A stretch of 17,710 bases of DNA from Patescibacteria group bacterium UBA1875 (GTDB taxonomy: Bacteria > Patescibacteriota > CPR2 > UBA1875), in contig DDHN01000013.1 in assembly GCA_002338125.1 (NCBI GenBank), positions 17,812-35,521 of the forward strand. The letters are read 5' to 3'. The notes beneath the pieces were generated by a model, which ran no database searches, was not told the DNA's origin, and saw nothing but the letters and a program-made list of their open reading frames with translations. Positions 5,493 through 12,433 of this stretch are shown piece by piece. The position numbers and the translations under genes were made by a program. The first letter of the stretch is position 1. Every line of letters begins with the position of its first letter.

Positions 5493-5531
5493 TGTGGAAA
5501 AGTAGGTGAAATAAAAAAGGGTTGTGGAAAA
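5493..5531 (+). promoter_or_regulatory. Two DnaA boxes upstream of dnaA
   Basis: TGTGGAAAA occurs at 5493-5501 and again at 5523-5531, in the same orientation and exactly 30 nt apart. The motif differs by one base from the consensus box TGTGGATAA (complement of TTATCCACA). The same variant occurs twice downstream of dnaA, which supports it as this organism's preferred box. The interval 5405-5582 otherwise holds only the divergent promoters. Confidence 0.7.
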
Positions 5532-5551
5532 GCAGGGATAGTCGTTATAAT
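5523..5551 (+). promoter_or_regulatory. dnaA promoter with an embedded DnaA box
   Basis: A consensus TATAAT lies at 5546-5551. The -35 position 17-18 nt upstream is TTGTGG/TGTGGA, which coincides with the DnaA box at 5523-5531. The predicted start is near 5558, giving a leader of about 25 nt. DnaA bound to this box would cover the -35, consistent with autorepression. Confidence 0.55.
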
Positions 5552-5582
5552 ATATTTACTAACTAAGGAATTGTGGGAGTAA

Positions 5583-6929
5583 ATGGATACGTCTAGTGCC
5601 TGGCAAACTGTTTTGGGGGAACTAGAGGTTAGCCTTTCGAAGGCTAATTTTACGACTTGGTTTAAAAATACTAAACTTATTTCGTCGCGGGAAGGACATA
5701 TTGTCATTGGTGTCCCTAATATTTTTACCAAAGAGTGGCTTGAGAATAAGTATCACAAACAAATTGCTGAAGCCCTTCATAAAGCCCTCCCGGATGTTCG
5801 CTCTATAACCTACCAAGTAGGAACCACCTTACCAGAAGAAGAAAAAATTGAAGAAATCGAAGATATTGCTGTTGCCAGAGAAGAAATTGAATCAGAAATT
5901 CCAGAAGAGATTGGAAAATTTAACCCAAAATACAATTTTGATAATTTTGTAGTTGGTGACGGTTGTAAACTTGCTTTTGCCGCAGCCCAATCGGTAGCAA
6001 AGAATCCAGGCAGTGTTTATAACCCTCTTTTCATTTACGGTGGAGTTGGTCTTGGCAAAACTCACTTAATGCAGGCTATTGGAAATGAGATCCTCAAAAA
6101 CAGTCCTAAAAAAAGAGTTGAATATGTATCAAGTGAAAAATTTACTTCTGATTTTGTTGCTTCCCTTTTAAAAAAATCTGGTAATTTTAAAGAAAAATAT
6201 CGAGAAATTGATGTCCTTATAATCGATGATATGCAATTTTTAGCCGGAAAAGAACAAACACAGGTAGAATTTTTTCATACCTTTAACTCCCTTCATCAAG
6301 CCGGAAAGCAAATAATAATTGCCTCTGACAGACCACCAAAATCCATCCCAACCCTTGAAGAAAGACTTCGTTCTCGCTTTGAGTGGGGTTTAATAGTCGA
6401 CATTCAACCACCAGACCTAGAAACAAGAATCGCTATTTTAGAAAAAAAATCGAAAGCAAAAGGCTTTCATATCCCGCTTGAGGCTCTTGACTATATCGCT
6501 AAACAAATTCCAAACAATATCAGAGAGTTGGAAGGGGCATTAAATAGGATTTGTGCTTATTGCGAACTTAATAATATGAAACCAAATCTTGATAATGTTA
6601 CCAATATTTTAGGGGGTTTATTGGCTGGGACTAAAAGAACAACCCTTAATCCAAAACAAATCGTAGAAAAAACATCTGATTTTTTTGATATAGATCCAGA
6701 CGAATTAACTGGTAGCAAGAGAGACAAGGAGATTGTTGTCCCTCGTCAAGTAGCAATGTATTTGATGCGAGAAGAGCTTCATCTTTCTTACCCAAAAATA
6801 GCCAAAGAGGTTGGACGAAAGGATCACACCACAATCATGCATGGAGTAGAAAAAATAGAAAAAGAAATAGACATTAATGAAAGGTTAAGACAAGAAATTA
6901 ATCTTATAAAAGAAAGGTTATATATGTAA
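5583..6929 (+). CDS. dnaA: Chromosomal replication initiator protein DnaA
   Basis: This 448-residue AAA+ initiator opens the origin and loads the helicase. Domain I (about 1-78) has the usual TWF context. A short acidic linker (82-112) replaces a long domain II. Domain III shows Walker A GGVGLGKT (153-160), Walker B VLIIDDMQF (211-219), sensor 1 at IASDR (246-250), the arginine finger in RLRSRFEWG (R265), and the sensor 2 Arg in NIRELEGAL (R314). Domain IV carries the DNA-binding signature as VGRKDHTTIMHG (410-421). The usual FGGRDHTT is changed to VGRKDHTT, so a lysine replaces the arginine before the conserved DHTT. GGGAG 3 nt before the ATG is a slightly close Shine-Dalgarno. DnaA boxes lie on both sides of the gene. 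Confidence 0.98.
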   Translation: MDTSSAWQTVLGELEVSLSKANFTTWFKNTKLISSREGHIVIGVPNIFTKEWLENKYHKQIAEALHKALPDVRSITYQVGTTLPEEEKIEEIEDIAVAREEIESEIPEEIGKFNPKYNFDNFVVGDGCKLAFAAAQSVAKNPGSVYNPLFIYGGVGLGKTHLMQAIGNEILKNSPKKRVEYVSSEKFTSDFVASLLKKSGNFKEKYREIDVLIIDDMQFLAGKEQTQVEFFHTFNSLHQAGKQIIIASDRPPKSIPTLEERLRSRFEWGLIVDIQPPDLETRIAILEKKSKAKGFHIPLEALDYIAKQIPNNIRELEGALNRICAYCELNNMKPNLDNVTNILGGLLAGTKRTTLNPKQIVEKTSDFFDIDPDELTGSKRDKEIVVPRQVAMYLMREELHLSYPKIAKEVGRKDHTTIMHGVEKIEKEIDINERLRQEINLIKERLYM

Positions 6930-7200
6930 AATTTCAATATTTTGTGGAAAAAGTGGGTATTCTTGTGGAAAACTAGCGTTTTCTGGGTAAAACTATAAGG
7001 AGAATAAAATAATAATAAATTATCTCCACACTCTACCAACCACTAATCCAGAGTAATTTCACAATTAATTCACAATTTACAACACATCTTTTTAAAGAAG
7101 ATGATAAGAAAAAAATCACTTAACCCCAAAATCCACAAAGTATATAAATATAATAATCATTATATAAAAGAAATATATTATTAAGAAAGGAAGTGGAAAA
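6930..7200. other. Candidate origin of replication (oriC), dnaA-dnaN interval
   Basis: This 271-nt non-coding interval holds two TGTGGAAAA boxes (6943-6951, 6964-6972; 21 nt apart). It also holds a weaker opposite-strand AAATCCACA (7129-7137) and three CACA motifs spaced 11-12 nt (7060, 7071, 7083). A nearly pure A/T tract (about 7138-7190) that could unwind adjoins dnaN. Position next to dnaA and between dnaA and dnaN is the standard bacterial oriC location. A small hairpin, CATCTT/AAGATG (about 7084-7102), is also present. No gene is seen here. Confidence 0.7.
6943..6972 (+). promoter_or_regulatory. Two DnaA boxes downstream of dnaA
   Basis: TGTGGAAAA occurs at 6943-6951 and 6964-6972, in the same orientation as the pair upstream of dnaA and two helical turns apart. 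The first begins 13 nt after the dnaA stop codon. Confidence 0.7.
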
Positions 7201-8298
7201 ATGAAAATTTCATGTTTACAAGAAAATCTCTCTAAAGGACTGCAAGCAGTTTCAAGGTTAGTTTCAACTAGAGGAACTTTGGAGATACTTTCTCATATTC
7301 TTCTTTCAACAGAAAAAGGAAGATTAAAATTATCAGCTACTAATTTAGAGATAGGTATAAATTACAAAATTGGAGGAAAAATAGAGACAGAAGGTTCGAT
7401 TACAGTTCCAGCTCGATTATTTTCTGAACTTATAACTCAATTACCAGAAGGGAAATTAAATATTGAAACAGAAGATAATACTGTTTTTATAAAATCAGGA
7501 GATTATAAGTCTCATATAAAAGGTTTATCGGCAGATGAATTTCCGTTAATACCTAAAATAAAAGAGGGAAAATCTTTTTCTATTGATGCTAATATTTTAA
7601 AAGAAGCAGTTAATTCTGTTTCTTTTGCCTCAGCTATTGATGAAACAAGACCGGTTCTTTCTGGAATTTATTTAAAACTTAATAAAAACAAACTAACATT
7701 AGCAGCAACCGATAGTTATAGATTAGCTGAAAAGGTGGTAAATGTTAAAGGTGGAGATAAAAAAATAGAAGTTATTGTACCAACTAGAAGTATGACGGAA
7801 TTAACAAGAATTATAGGGGATGATGAAAATAATATTAATGTTTACTTAAACGCTAATCAGATAATGTTTGAGACAGATAATTTTGAATTTACTTCACGTT
7901 TAGTTGAAGGAAAATTTCCAGATTATAAACAGATAATTCCAGTTATTTTTGAAACAAAAGCTGTTTTGGGAGCAAATGATTTTGTAAAAATTATAAAAGT
8001 GGCCGCACTTTTTTCAGGAGAATCAGTCGGAAGTGTTAATTTAGAGGTTGAAAGTAAAGGAAAAGTTTCTGCTACTTCATCTTCTTCTCAATTTGGTGAT
8101 TCCCAAGCCGCTTGTGAGGCAGTAGTAGAAGGAAAAGATGCAGAAATAGTTTTTAATTCTAGGTATATTCTTGATGTTTTGGCAAGTATTTCTAGCGGAA
8201 AGATTAGTTTTGAAGTAAATGGAAAACTTAACCCGGGGGTGATAAGAAAAGAAGGAGATAAGTCATACGTTTACGTTATAATGCCTCTCAGAGCCTAG
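7201..8298 (+). CDS. dnaN: DNA polymerase III sliding clamp (beta subunit)
   Basis: This 365-residue protein is the beta clamp, a ring-forming dimer that tethers the replicative polymerase to DNA. It begins MKISCLQENLSKGLQAVSRL and shows three repeated clamp domains of about 120 residues. Typical stretches include LEILSHILLSTEKGRLKLSA, DEFPLIP, TRPVLSGIYLKL and TDSYRLAEK. The C-terminus is YVYVIMPLRA, close to the usual VVMPMRL-type end that forms part of the client-binding cleft. GGAAGTGG before the ATG serves as Shine-Dalgarno. It lies 271 nt after dnaA and 6 nt before recF. The gene is notably A+T-rich: a sampled 60-base line at 7801 has 15 G/C. Confidence 0.97.
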   Translation: MKISCLQENLSKGLQAVSRLVSTRGTLEILSHILLSTEKGRLKLSATNLEIGINYKIGGKIETEGSITVPARLFSELITQLPEGKLNIETEDNTVFIKSGDYKSHIKGLSADEFPLIPKIKEGKSFSIDANILKEAVNSVSFASAIDETRPVLSGIYLKLNKNKLTLAATDSYRLAEKVVNVKGGDKKIEVIVPTRSMTELTRIIGDDENNINVYLNANQIMFETDNFEFTSRLVEGKFPDYKQIIPVIFETKAVLGANDFVKIIKVAALFSGESVGSVNLEVESKGKVSATSSSSQFGDSQAACEAVVEGKDAEIVFNSRYILDVLASISSGKISFEVNGKLNPGVIRKEGDKSYVYVIMPLRA

Positions 8299-8304
8299 GT
8301 AATA

Positions 8305-9444
8305 ATGAAAATAAAAGAAATCACTCTTACCAATTTTAGAAACTGGGAGGAAAAAAGCTTTAATTTCTCCGAGAAAGTTTTGATTTATGGTCCTAATGCC
8401 AAAGGGAAAACTAATATTTTAGAAGCAATCTATTTAGTAGCTACTACCCGTTCTTTTAGGGGAAGAGAAGCCGAGGTAATTAAAAGCAAAGCTGATTTTA
8501 TGAAAGTAAATGCTTTAATAGAAAAAGATGATAAAGAGGTAGATGTTGAAATAACTTTTAAGAACACCGACCGAATTGAAAAAGAGTTTAAAATAAAAGA
8601 AAAGAAAAGACCAACGATTGATTTCGTTGGTGAATTTTCGGCAATTGTTTTTTCGCCAGATGATATTAATTTGATCTCTGGTACTCCTAGTGATAAACGT
8701 CGTTACCTTTCATATACCATTGGTCAAAAAGATAAAGAATATCTATATGACCTCCTAAACTATAAAAAGATATTAAGGCAGCGTAATGAATTATTAAAAA
8801 AGGCTGATTTAGGAACAATCAAAGAAGAGATTGATATTTGGGATGCTTCACTTTCTGAATATGGCCAGAAAGTTATTGAAAAAAGAAAACAGTTAGAGGG
8901 GTATATAAACAAAAAGATTTCATATTATTATGAAAAACTTTCGGGGCAAGAAAAGAAAATTAAATTTATTTCCCAGCCAGCCATACTTGATAAAACAATG
9001 AATGAGTCGCTGAAAGATGTAAGAGATAAAGATATTTTAGAAAAAACAACAACGGTTGGTCCACATCGCGACTCCTGGGACCTTTTAATAGACGAAGTCT
9101 CTGCCTGTGGTTATGCCTCGCGTGGCGAATACAGAACCCTTATACTAGCTCTCAAGCTCTGTGAGAGGGACTATTTTGTAGACCGAGACGGCATCTTACC
9201 AGTAGTTCTTCTGGATGACGTTTTCTCGGAATTAGATGAAAGAAGGAGAGGTTATTTAATCGATGCTTTTTCCGGTTCCCAGATAATAATTACGACAACT
9301 GATCTTGAGCATTTGAGGGAATCGCTCCGCGGTGAGTTTCAAATTATCCCGATAAACGGAGTCCAGCCCCAAATACCGGATTTGTTGGCCGAAAATGTTA
9401 ATATGCCGCTTGTTAAGAATGTGAATACAGGTGATGGGATATAA
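8305..9444 (+). CDS. recF: DNA replication and repair protein RecF
   Basis: This 379-residue SMC-like ABC ATPase acts in loading RecA at gaps and restarting stalled forks. It has Walker A GPNAKGKT (29-36), keeping the essential GKT. The mid-protein segment is FSAIVFSPDDINLISGTPSDKRRYL in family style. TTVGPHRD follows, then the ABC signature as ASRGEYRTLILALKL and Walker B/D-loop VVLLDDVFSELDERRRGYL. Length is close to the family norm. The last 25 residues (after IIPING) are a variable tail. The start lies 6 nt after dnaN with only a weak AGGT upstream, so coupling to dnaN is likely. Confidence 0.96.
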   Translation: MKIKEITLTNFRNWEEKSFNFSEKVLIYGPNAKGKTNILEAIYLVATTRSFRGREAEVIKSKADFMKVNALIEKDDKEVDVEITFKNTDRIEKEFKIKEKKRPTIDFVGEFSAIVFSPDDINLISGTPSDKRRYLSYTIGQKDKEYLYDLLNYKKILRQRNELLKKADLGTIKEEIDIWDASLSEYGQKVIEKRKQLEGYINKKISYYYEKLSGQEKKIKFISQPAILDKTMNESLKDVRDKDILEKTTTVGPHRDSWDLLIDEVSACGYASRGEYRTLILALKLCERDYFVDRDGILPVVLLDDVFSELDERRRGYLIDAFSGSQIIITTTDLEHLRESLRGEFQIIPINGVQPQIPDLLAENVNMPLVKNVNTGDGI

Positions 9445-9455
9445 TAAAGGGAGTT

Positions 9456-9719
9456 ATGGGTAATCTAGATAACATTTTAAAAAAGAAGTTAAAAAGTTTG
9501 GGGATTGCAAGGCAGGTAGAGGCGGCCGATGTGGTTGAAAGGGCTCAAAAAGAACTTGAAAAATATATCCCAAAAGAAGATTTCGAAGTAATTTCTTTTA
9601 ATAGAGGGGTGTTAAAAGTAAAAGTGGCCAGTTCCGTAGTGGCTAGTGAAATACAGATGAGGGTGCAGAAGATAAAGGAAGAGATAGAAGAGGTGAAGAA
9701 TATTAGGGTGGGGCAGTAA
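9456..9719 (+). CDS. DciA-like (DUF721) small protein
   Basis: This 87-residue basic protein begins GNLDNILKKKLKSLGIARQ and has the DUF721/DciA core pattern. That core is an N-terminal helix, then a compact alpha-beta domain with FEVISFNRGVLKVKVASSVVASEIQMR. DciA is the ancestral loader or regulator of the replicative helicase DnaB in many bacteria without DnaC, and the gene commonly sits near recF, as here. It lies 11 nt after recF with AAAGGGAG as Shine-Dalgarno. It is shorter than many DciA proteins because the extended tail is absent. It converges on the secretion cluster, with only 6 nt between stop codons. Confidence 0.85.
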   Translation: MGNLDNILKKKLKSLGIARQVEAADVVERAQKELEKYIPKEDFEVISFNRGVLKVKVASSVVASEIQMRVQKIKEEIEEVKNIRVGQ

Positions 9720-9725
9720 GGGTTA

Positions 9726-10238
9726 TTAAGTTAAGTCTTCATCATATCCGAAATCCCATACACCAAGGTCATAAACACGAAATCCTTCATCGAGGGAATG
9801 GTCTATTATTACCCAATATGGGACAGTTTCTACTTTTATTTCCTCCCCATCTTTATAGTATTTAATTTGAGTATTTATTATTAAACACAGGTTATCTCCT
9901 TCTTGTTCGTGACAATCCCTTGTTGCAATTACTTCACCATTACTGCTGTCAGCTCCTATTTCTTTTATCTCCTGAACTCCGTAATCTAGGGCAGGGCTAT
10001 CGCTGGTAAAGTATTCTCCAAGCCGTTCTTTTCTTTCTTCTTCCGATTCGTCTAAGTCTTGTTTTATATACTCCCCAAAGGCATTATTCACAAGGCTTGA
10101 TTGGTTGTTTATTGACCAATCTCCCTGTGAAAGTTCTTCGCTTTGCGGTTTCTTAACAAATATGAGTAAGGCAAAAACGATCAAGAAGAAAGCTGTCGCG
10201 AGGGTGATTATTAGGATTTTTTTATTCTTAATTTGCAT
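9726..10238 (-). CDS. One-TM exported hypothetical protein, end of secretion cluster
   Basis: This 170-residue protein starts at ATG 10238. GGAGG lies 5 nt upstream, and the upstream gene stops 1 nt before, so the longer reading to 10307 is rejected. A single N-terminal TM (about 8-29) is followed by an extracytoplasmic region. That region has an acidic charged helix (DLDESEEERKERLGEYF) and then a beta-rich part with two cysteines (RDCHEQEGDNLC), ending YWVIIDHSLDEGFRVYDLGVWDF. One TM plus a roughly 120-residue alpha-beta domain is the layout of VirB8/TcpC-type or NTF2-like channel proteins. The resemblance is architectural only and I do not recognise the family. It is the last gene of the cluster, with no terminator seen before the converging dciA-like gene. 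Confidence 0.85.
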   Translation of the reverse strand: MQIKNKKILIITLATAFFLIVFALLIFVKKPQSEELSQGDWSINNQSSLVNNAFGEYIKQDLDESEEERKERLGEYFTSDSPALDYGVQEIKEIGADSSNGEVIATRDCHEQEGDNLCLIINTQIKYYKDGEEIKVETVPYWVIIDHSLDEGFRVYDLGVWDFGYDEDLT

Positions 10239-10239
10239 C

Positions 10240-11358
10240 TTAACCTCCAGTTGTAGACCAGTGCCAAGGCTCTGGCGCAAAGTTATAATATATATATTTT
10301 GAAGCATTTTTTGATAGCCAGATAAATCCCTCCGAGCTTCTGGTGTTAATGTAGCTTCCGTTTATACTAAAGTCAGTCGCTAGCCCCATTTCATGCATAG
10401 AGTTCCCCGCAATTGCTGTTGGGGGATGACAATCGCTAGATCTTGAGGTTTGCCAGTTAGGGCAATTTGCTTTTCGAAGTGCAATTTGGTCTTCGTATGA
10501 TCTAAAGCTTGAGCCGCTAAAGATGATACCATCTCTCTTTGATGCCGTAATTAAATTTGCAATATTTGTTGAGTTTATTGAGGCGACTTTTCCTACAGCA
10601 GTACCGCACAATCTAATTGTGAAATTTTTGATAGGGTGAGTGTATGTGCCACTGTCGGTTGTTCCTTCAGCGCAAGGAATACTTGAGTAGTCGGTATTAT
10701 CTTTTAAGGTATATCCTTTTCCTTTTTCTACAGTATCCATGTCCCCGGGTTGATAGCTAGTGCTGCTGCTGTCGCCAAATCCCAGCAGCGCCATGGCAAA
10801 CAAGCCAACAAACAGGCAAATAATTCCCAATACTGCCGCAAAAAGAGTGATTTGAATTTTAAAGGACGTCTTTACCGCCTCTTTACCATACTTTTTAGCA
10901 ATTCTGTAATCAGCTGCTAAGTCCGCCCCTTCCGTCTCAACTATTTTTGCTATGTCTTCAGCGTCTTTGGTGAGCTCCTTTACCTTATTGTAAGCTTCGC
11001 CTGCCTTCCCCATATGATCAGCGGCCAAACTATCGAGGTTGCTGCCTTCACCCCCTCCTTCATCGTTATTATTGTCTTGGTTATCATCGCTATTTTTATT
11101 TTTATCTCTTGTATCTTTTGGATTATCATTTGGGCTAGGGTCTTCTCTAGATTCTTCCTCAGAATCACCGCCCCCCATATCTTCTTCGTCTGAGTCGTAA
11201 TCTTCGTGCATATCATAGTTCTCTTCTGCTCCTTCTTCTGGGTCAACAATACCGGAAAGTTCCTCCTCGCTATGGGTATTCCCAGTCACGGGGTCATAAT
11301 ACCAGCCAGGCTGACCCTTTATCGGTTCAAGTCGATTTATGTAATCGTCGTTTGACAT
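10240..11358 (-). CDS. Membrane-anchored VanY-type (M15) peptidoglycan peptidase
   Basis: This 372-residue protein has an unusual order. Residues 1-110 are very acidic and disordered, rich in D, E, N and G, and open with GQPGWYYDPVTGN. A helical stretch follows (110-165), then one TM (167-193), then an exported region. The C-terminal domain (about 265-372) has the M15B/VanY zinc site: S320-x-H322...D329 in SMHEMGLATDF, and H366 with E363 in EPWHW. Such enzymes trim the D-Ala end of peptidoglycan stems or cut L,D bonds. Cysteines C229/C251 and C299/C310 could form two disulfides. By charge the N-terminus is expected in the cytoplasm and the enzyme outside. In this cluster it probably remodels the wall for the secretion channel. 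The ATG at 11358 is 3 nt after the previous stop. Confidence 0.9.
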   Translation of the reverse strand: MSNDDYINRLEPIKGQPGWYYDPVTGNTHSEEELSGIVDPEEGAEENYDMHEDYDSDEEDMGGGDSEEESREDPSPNDNPKDTRDKNKNSDDNQDNNNDEGGGEGSNLDSLAADHMGKAGEAYNKVKELTKDAEDIAKIVETEGADLAADYRIAKKYGKEAVKTSFKIQITLFAAVLGIICLFVGLFAMALLGFGDSSSTSYQPGDMDTVEKGKGYTLKDNTDYSSIPCAEGTTDSGTYTHPIKNFTIRLCGTAVGKVASINSTNIANLITASKRDGIIFSGSSFRSYEDQIALRKANCPNWQTSRSSDCHPPTAIAGNSMHEMGLATDFSINGSYINTRSSEGFIWLSKNASKYIYYNFAPEPWHWSTTGG

Positions 11359-11361
11359 GGT

Positions 11362-11748
11362 TTACTCACATTTTGCGGGGGCTTCTTTGAAATCTTCTGG
11401 AAATGAAATACCTCTCCCGGGCATTAACAAATAATTAATGTTACAAATATTTATTCCCTTCCTCTCTAAATAATAGAAGGCATTTTCTTTGTTCTCTTCT
11501 AACGGGATGTCCGTAATTGTAATAATCACAATGTCTTTTGTGGACTCGTAAGATATGTTGAATCCTGTTTTAATGATTTCTCCTCCAATTTCATTTTGGA
11601 GATCAATGATCAATTCTTCTTTTGGTTGTTCTTGAGAAGGTTCTTGGTCCGTGTCTTGTTTTTTGTTTTGAATATAGAAATTTATGCCGATAATAACAGC
11701 AAATATTAGTGTAATGACGCTTATAATTATTATCTTTTTCCTACTCAT
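11362..11748 (-). CDS. Small one-TM exported hypothetical protein
   Basis: This 128-residue protein has a basic start (MSRKK), a TM segment at about 5-26 and a polar Gln/Glu-rich linker (QDTDQEPSQEQPKEE). A small beta-rich extracytoplasmic domain follows (KDIVIITITDIPLEENKENAFYYLERKGINICNINY). It contains two cysteines, one at the penultimate position. The family is not recognised. Its start overlaps the stop of the transglycosylase gene as ATGA, and GTGAG lies 6 nt upstream. It sits between two wall-degrading enzymes. A role as a small channel or adaptor protein of the secretion cluster is inference from position and topology only. Confidence 0.82.
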   Translation of the reverse strand: MSRKKIIIISVITLIFAVIIGINFYIQNKKQDTDQEPSQEQPKEELIIDLQNEIGGEIIKTGFNISYESTKDIVIITITDIPLEENKENAFYYLERKGINICNINYLLMPGRGISFPEDFKEAPAKCE

Positions 11749-12425
11749 GTTACGCTCACTGCTAATTTATATTTTCTCACCACTTCTTCACAATAGAAAT
11801 AGCCACGAGCTACATTGCTACAGGCCTTATCACGGCAGGCGTCAACTCCACAATATGATTGCCCCCATCTTGAAACGCAGTCATCCGTATATGCCAACGT
11901 TGTTAGGTCGGTTGTTTTACAGGCGGTTTGAACCCAGTCATATCGGAGCTTACCTTTCAGGAGAAAGGCGGCGCCAATTATTGAATCCCTGTATTTACAT
12001 CTATCGGGGGAGCTAATACCGTATGCCTGAAGATCATCAACCACGCCATTCCAGCTTGAGGTTATAAACTGCATCGGGCCGGCCGCTCCGGCGTAGTTTT
12101 CGGTGCATGGGCTCAAAGCATAATCAAGCGACGGAAGGTCTGCTCCGAAGCTATCCGTATGATGCTCGGTCATATATATAGCCGCTACCATAGCTGGGGC
12201 AACCCCGGTTGCTTTTCCGGCCTCAGTGAAGAGAGAGCCATAATTTGGCGGAACTATATCAGAAAGCCCTTCTGGGCTAACAAAGGCTATGCCAGAAGAG
12301 AGGCTTCCCCCATTATTTAAACTAAAAACGTTTAAGGCAGTCATCATACCAAGCAGCAGTATAGTCCCTGCAATCGCTGCACAACCGCACCCGACTAGTA
12401 TCTGGACGTAGCCTCCCCTCCTCAT
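11745..12425 (-). CDS. Membrane-anchored lytic transglycosylase-like (VirB1-type) protein
   Basis: This 226-residue protein has an N-terminal TM (about 7-34). Its lysozyme-like domain has the SLT hallmarks GVAPAMVAAIYMTEHH, with probable catalytic Glu87, and GAAGPMQFITSSWNGV (113-128). It ends in a short region rich in cysteine. Eight cysteines lie outside the membrane (107, 143, 169, 183, 192, 197, 202, 212), suggesting up to four disulfides. Lytic transglycosylases cleave the glycan strand, and in type IV secretion systems the VirB1 homologue opens the wall for channel assembly. AGGGGG lies 4 nt before the ATG. The VirB4 stop is 8 nt upstream, and the next gene overlaps by 4 nt. ESG, the usual context of the catalytic Glu, is replaced by EHH, so the catalytic residue is an inference. 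Confidence 0.88.
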   Translation of the reverse strand: MRRGGYVQILVGCGCAAIAGTILLLGMMTALNVFSLNNGGSLSSGIAFVSPEGLSDIVPPNYGSLFTEAGKATGVAPAMVAAIYMTEHHTDSFGADLPSLDYALSPCTENYAGAAGPMQFITSSWNGVVDDLQAYGISSPDRCKYRDSIIGAAFLLKGKLRYDWVQTACKTTDLTTLAYTDDCVSRWGQSYCGVDACRDKACSNVARGYFYCEEVVRKYKLAVSVT

Positions 12426-12433
12426 GCTGCCCC

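Noticed and set aside
7084..7102. CATCTT/AAGATG hairpin as a dnaA terminator
   Set aside because: The stem is six clear pairs with no T run after it and lies 155 nt past the stop. It is more likely incidental in A/T-rich origin DNA.
9440..9445. TATAAT at the end of recF as a dciA promoter
   Set aside because: No acceptable -35 is found 16-18 nt upstream, and the gene is only 11 nt after recF, so co-transcription explains it.
10239..10307. Longer reading of the last secretion gene starting at 10307
   Set aside because: It would overlap the VanY-type gene by 68 nt and lacks a Shine-Dalgarno. ATG 10238 has GGAGG at 5-nt spacing and is followed directly by the TM segment.
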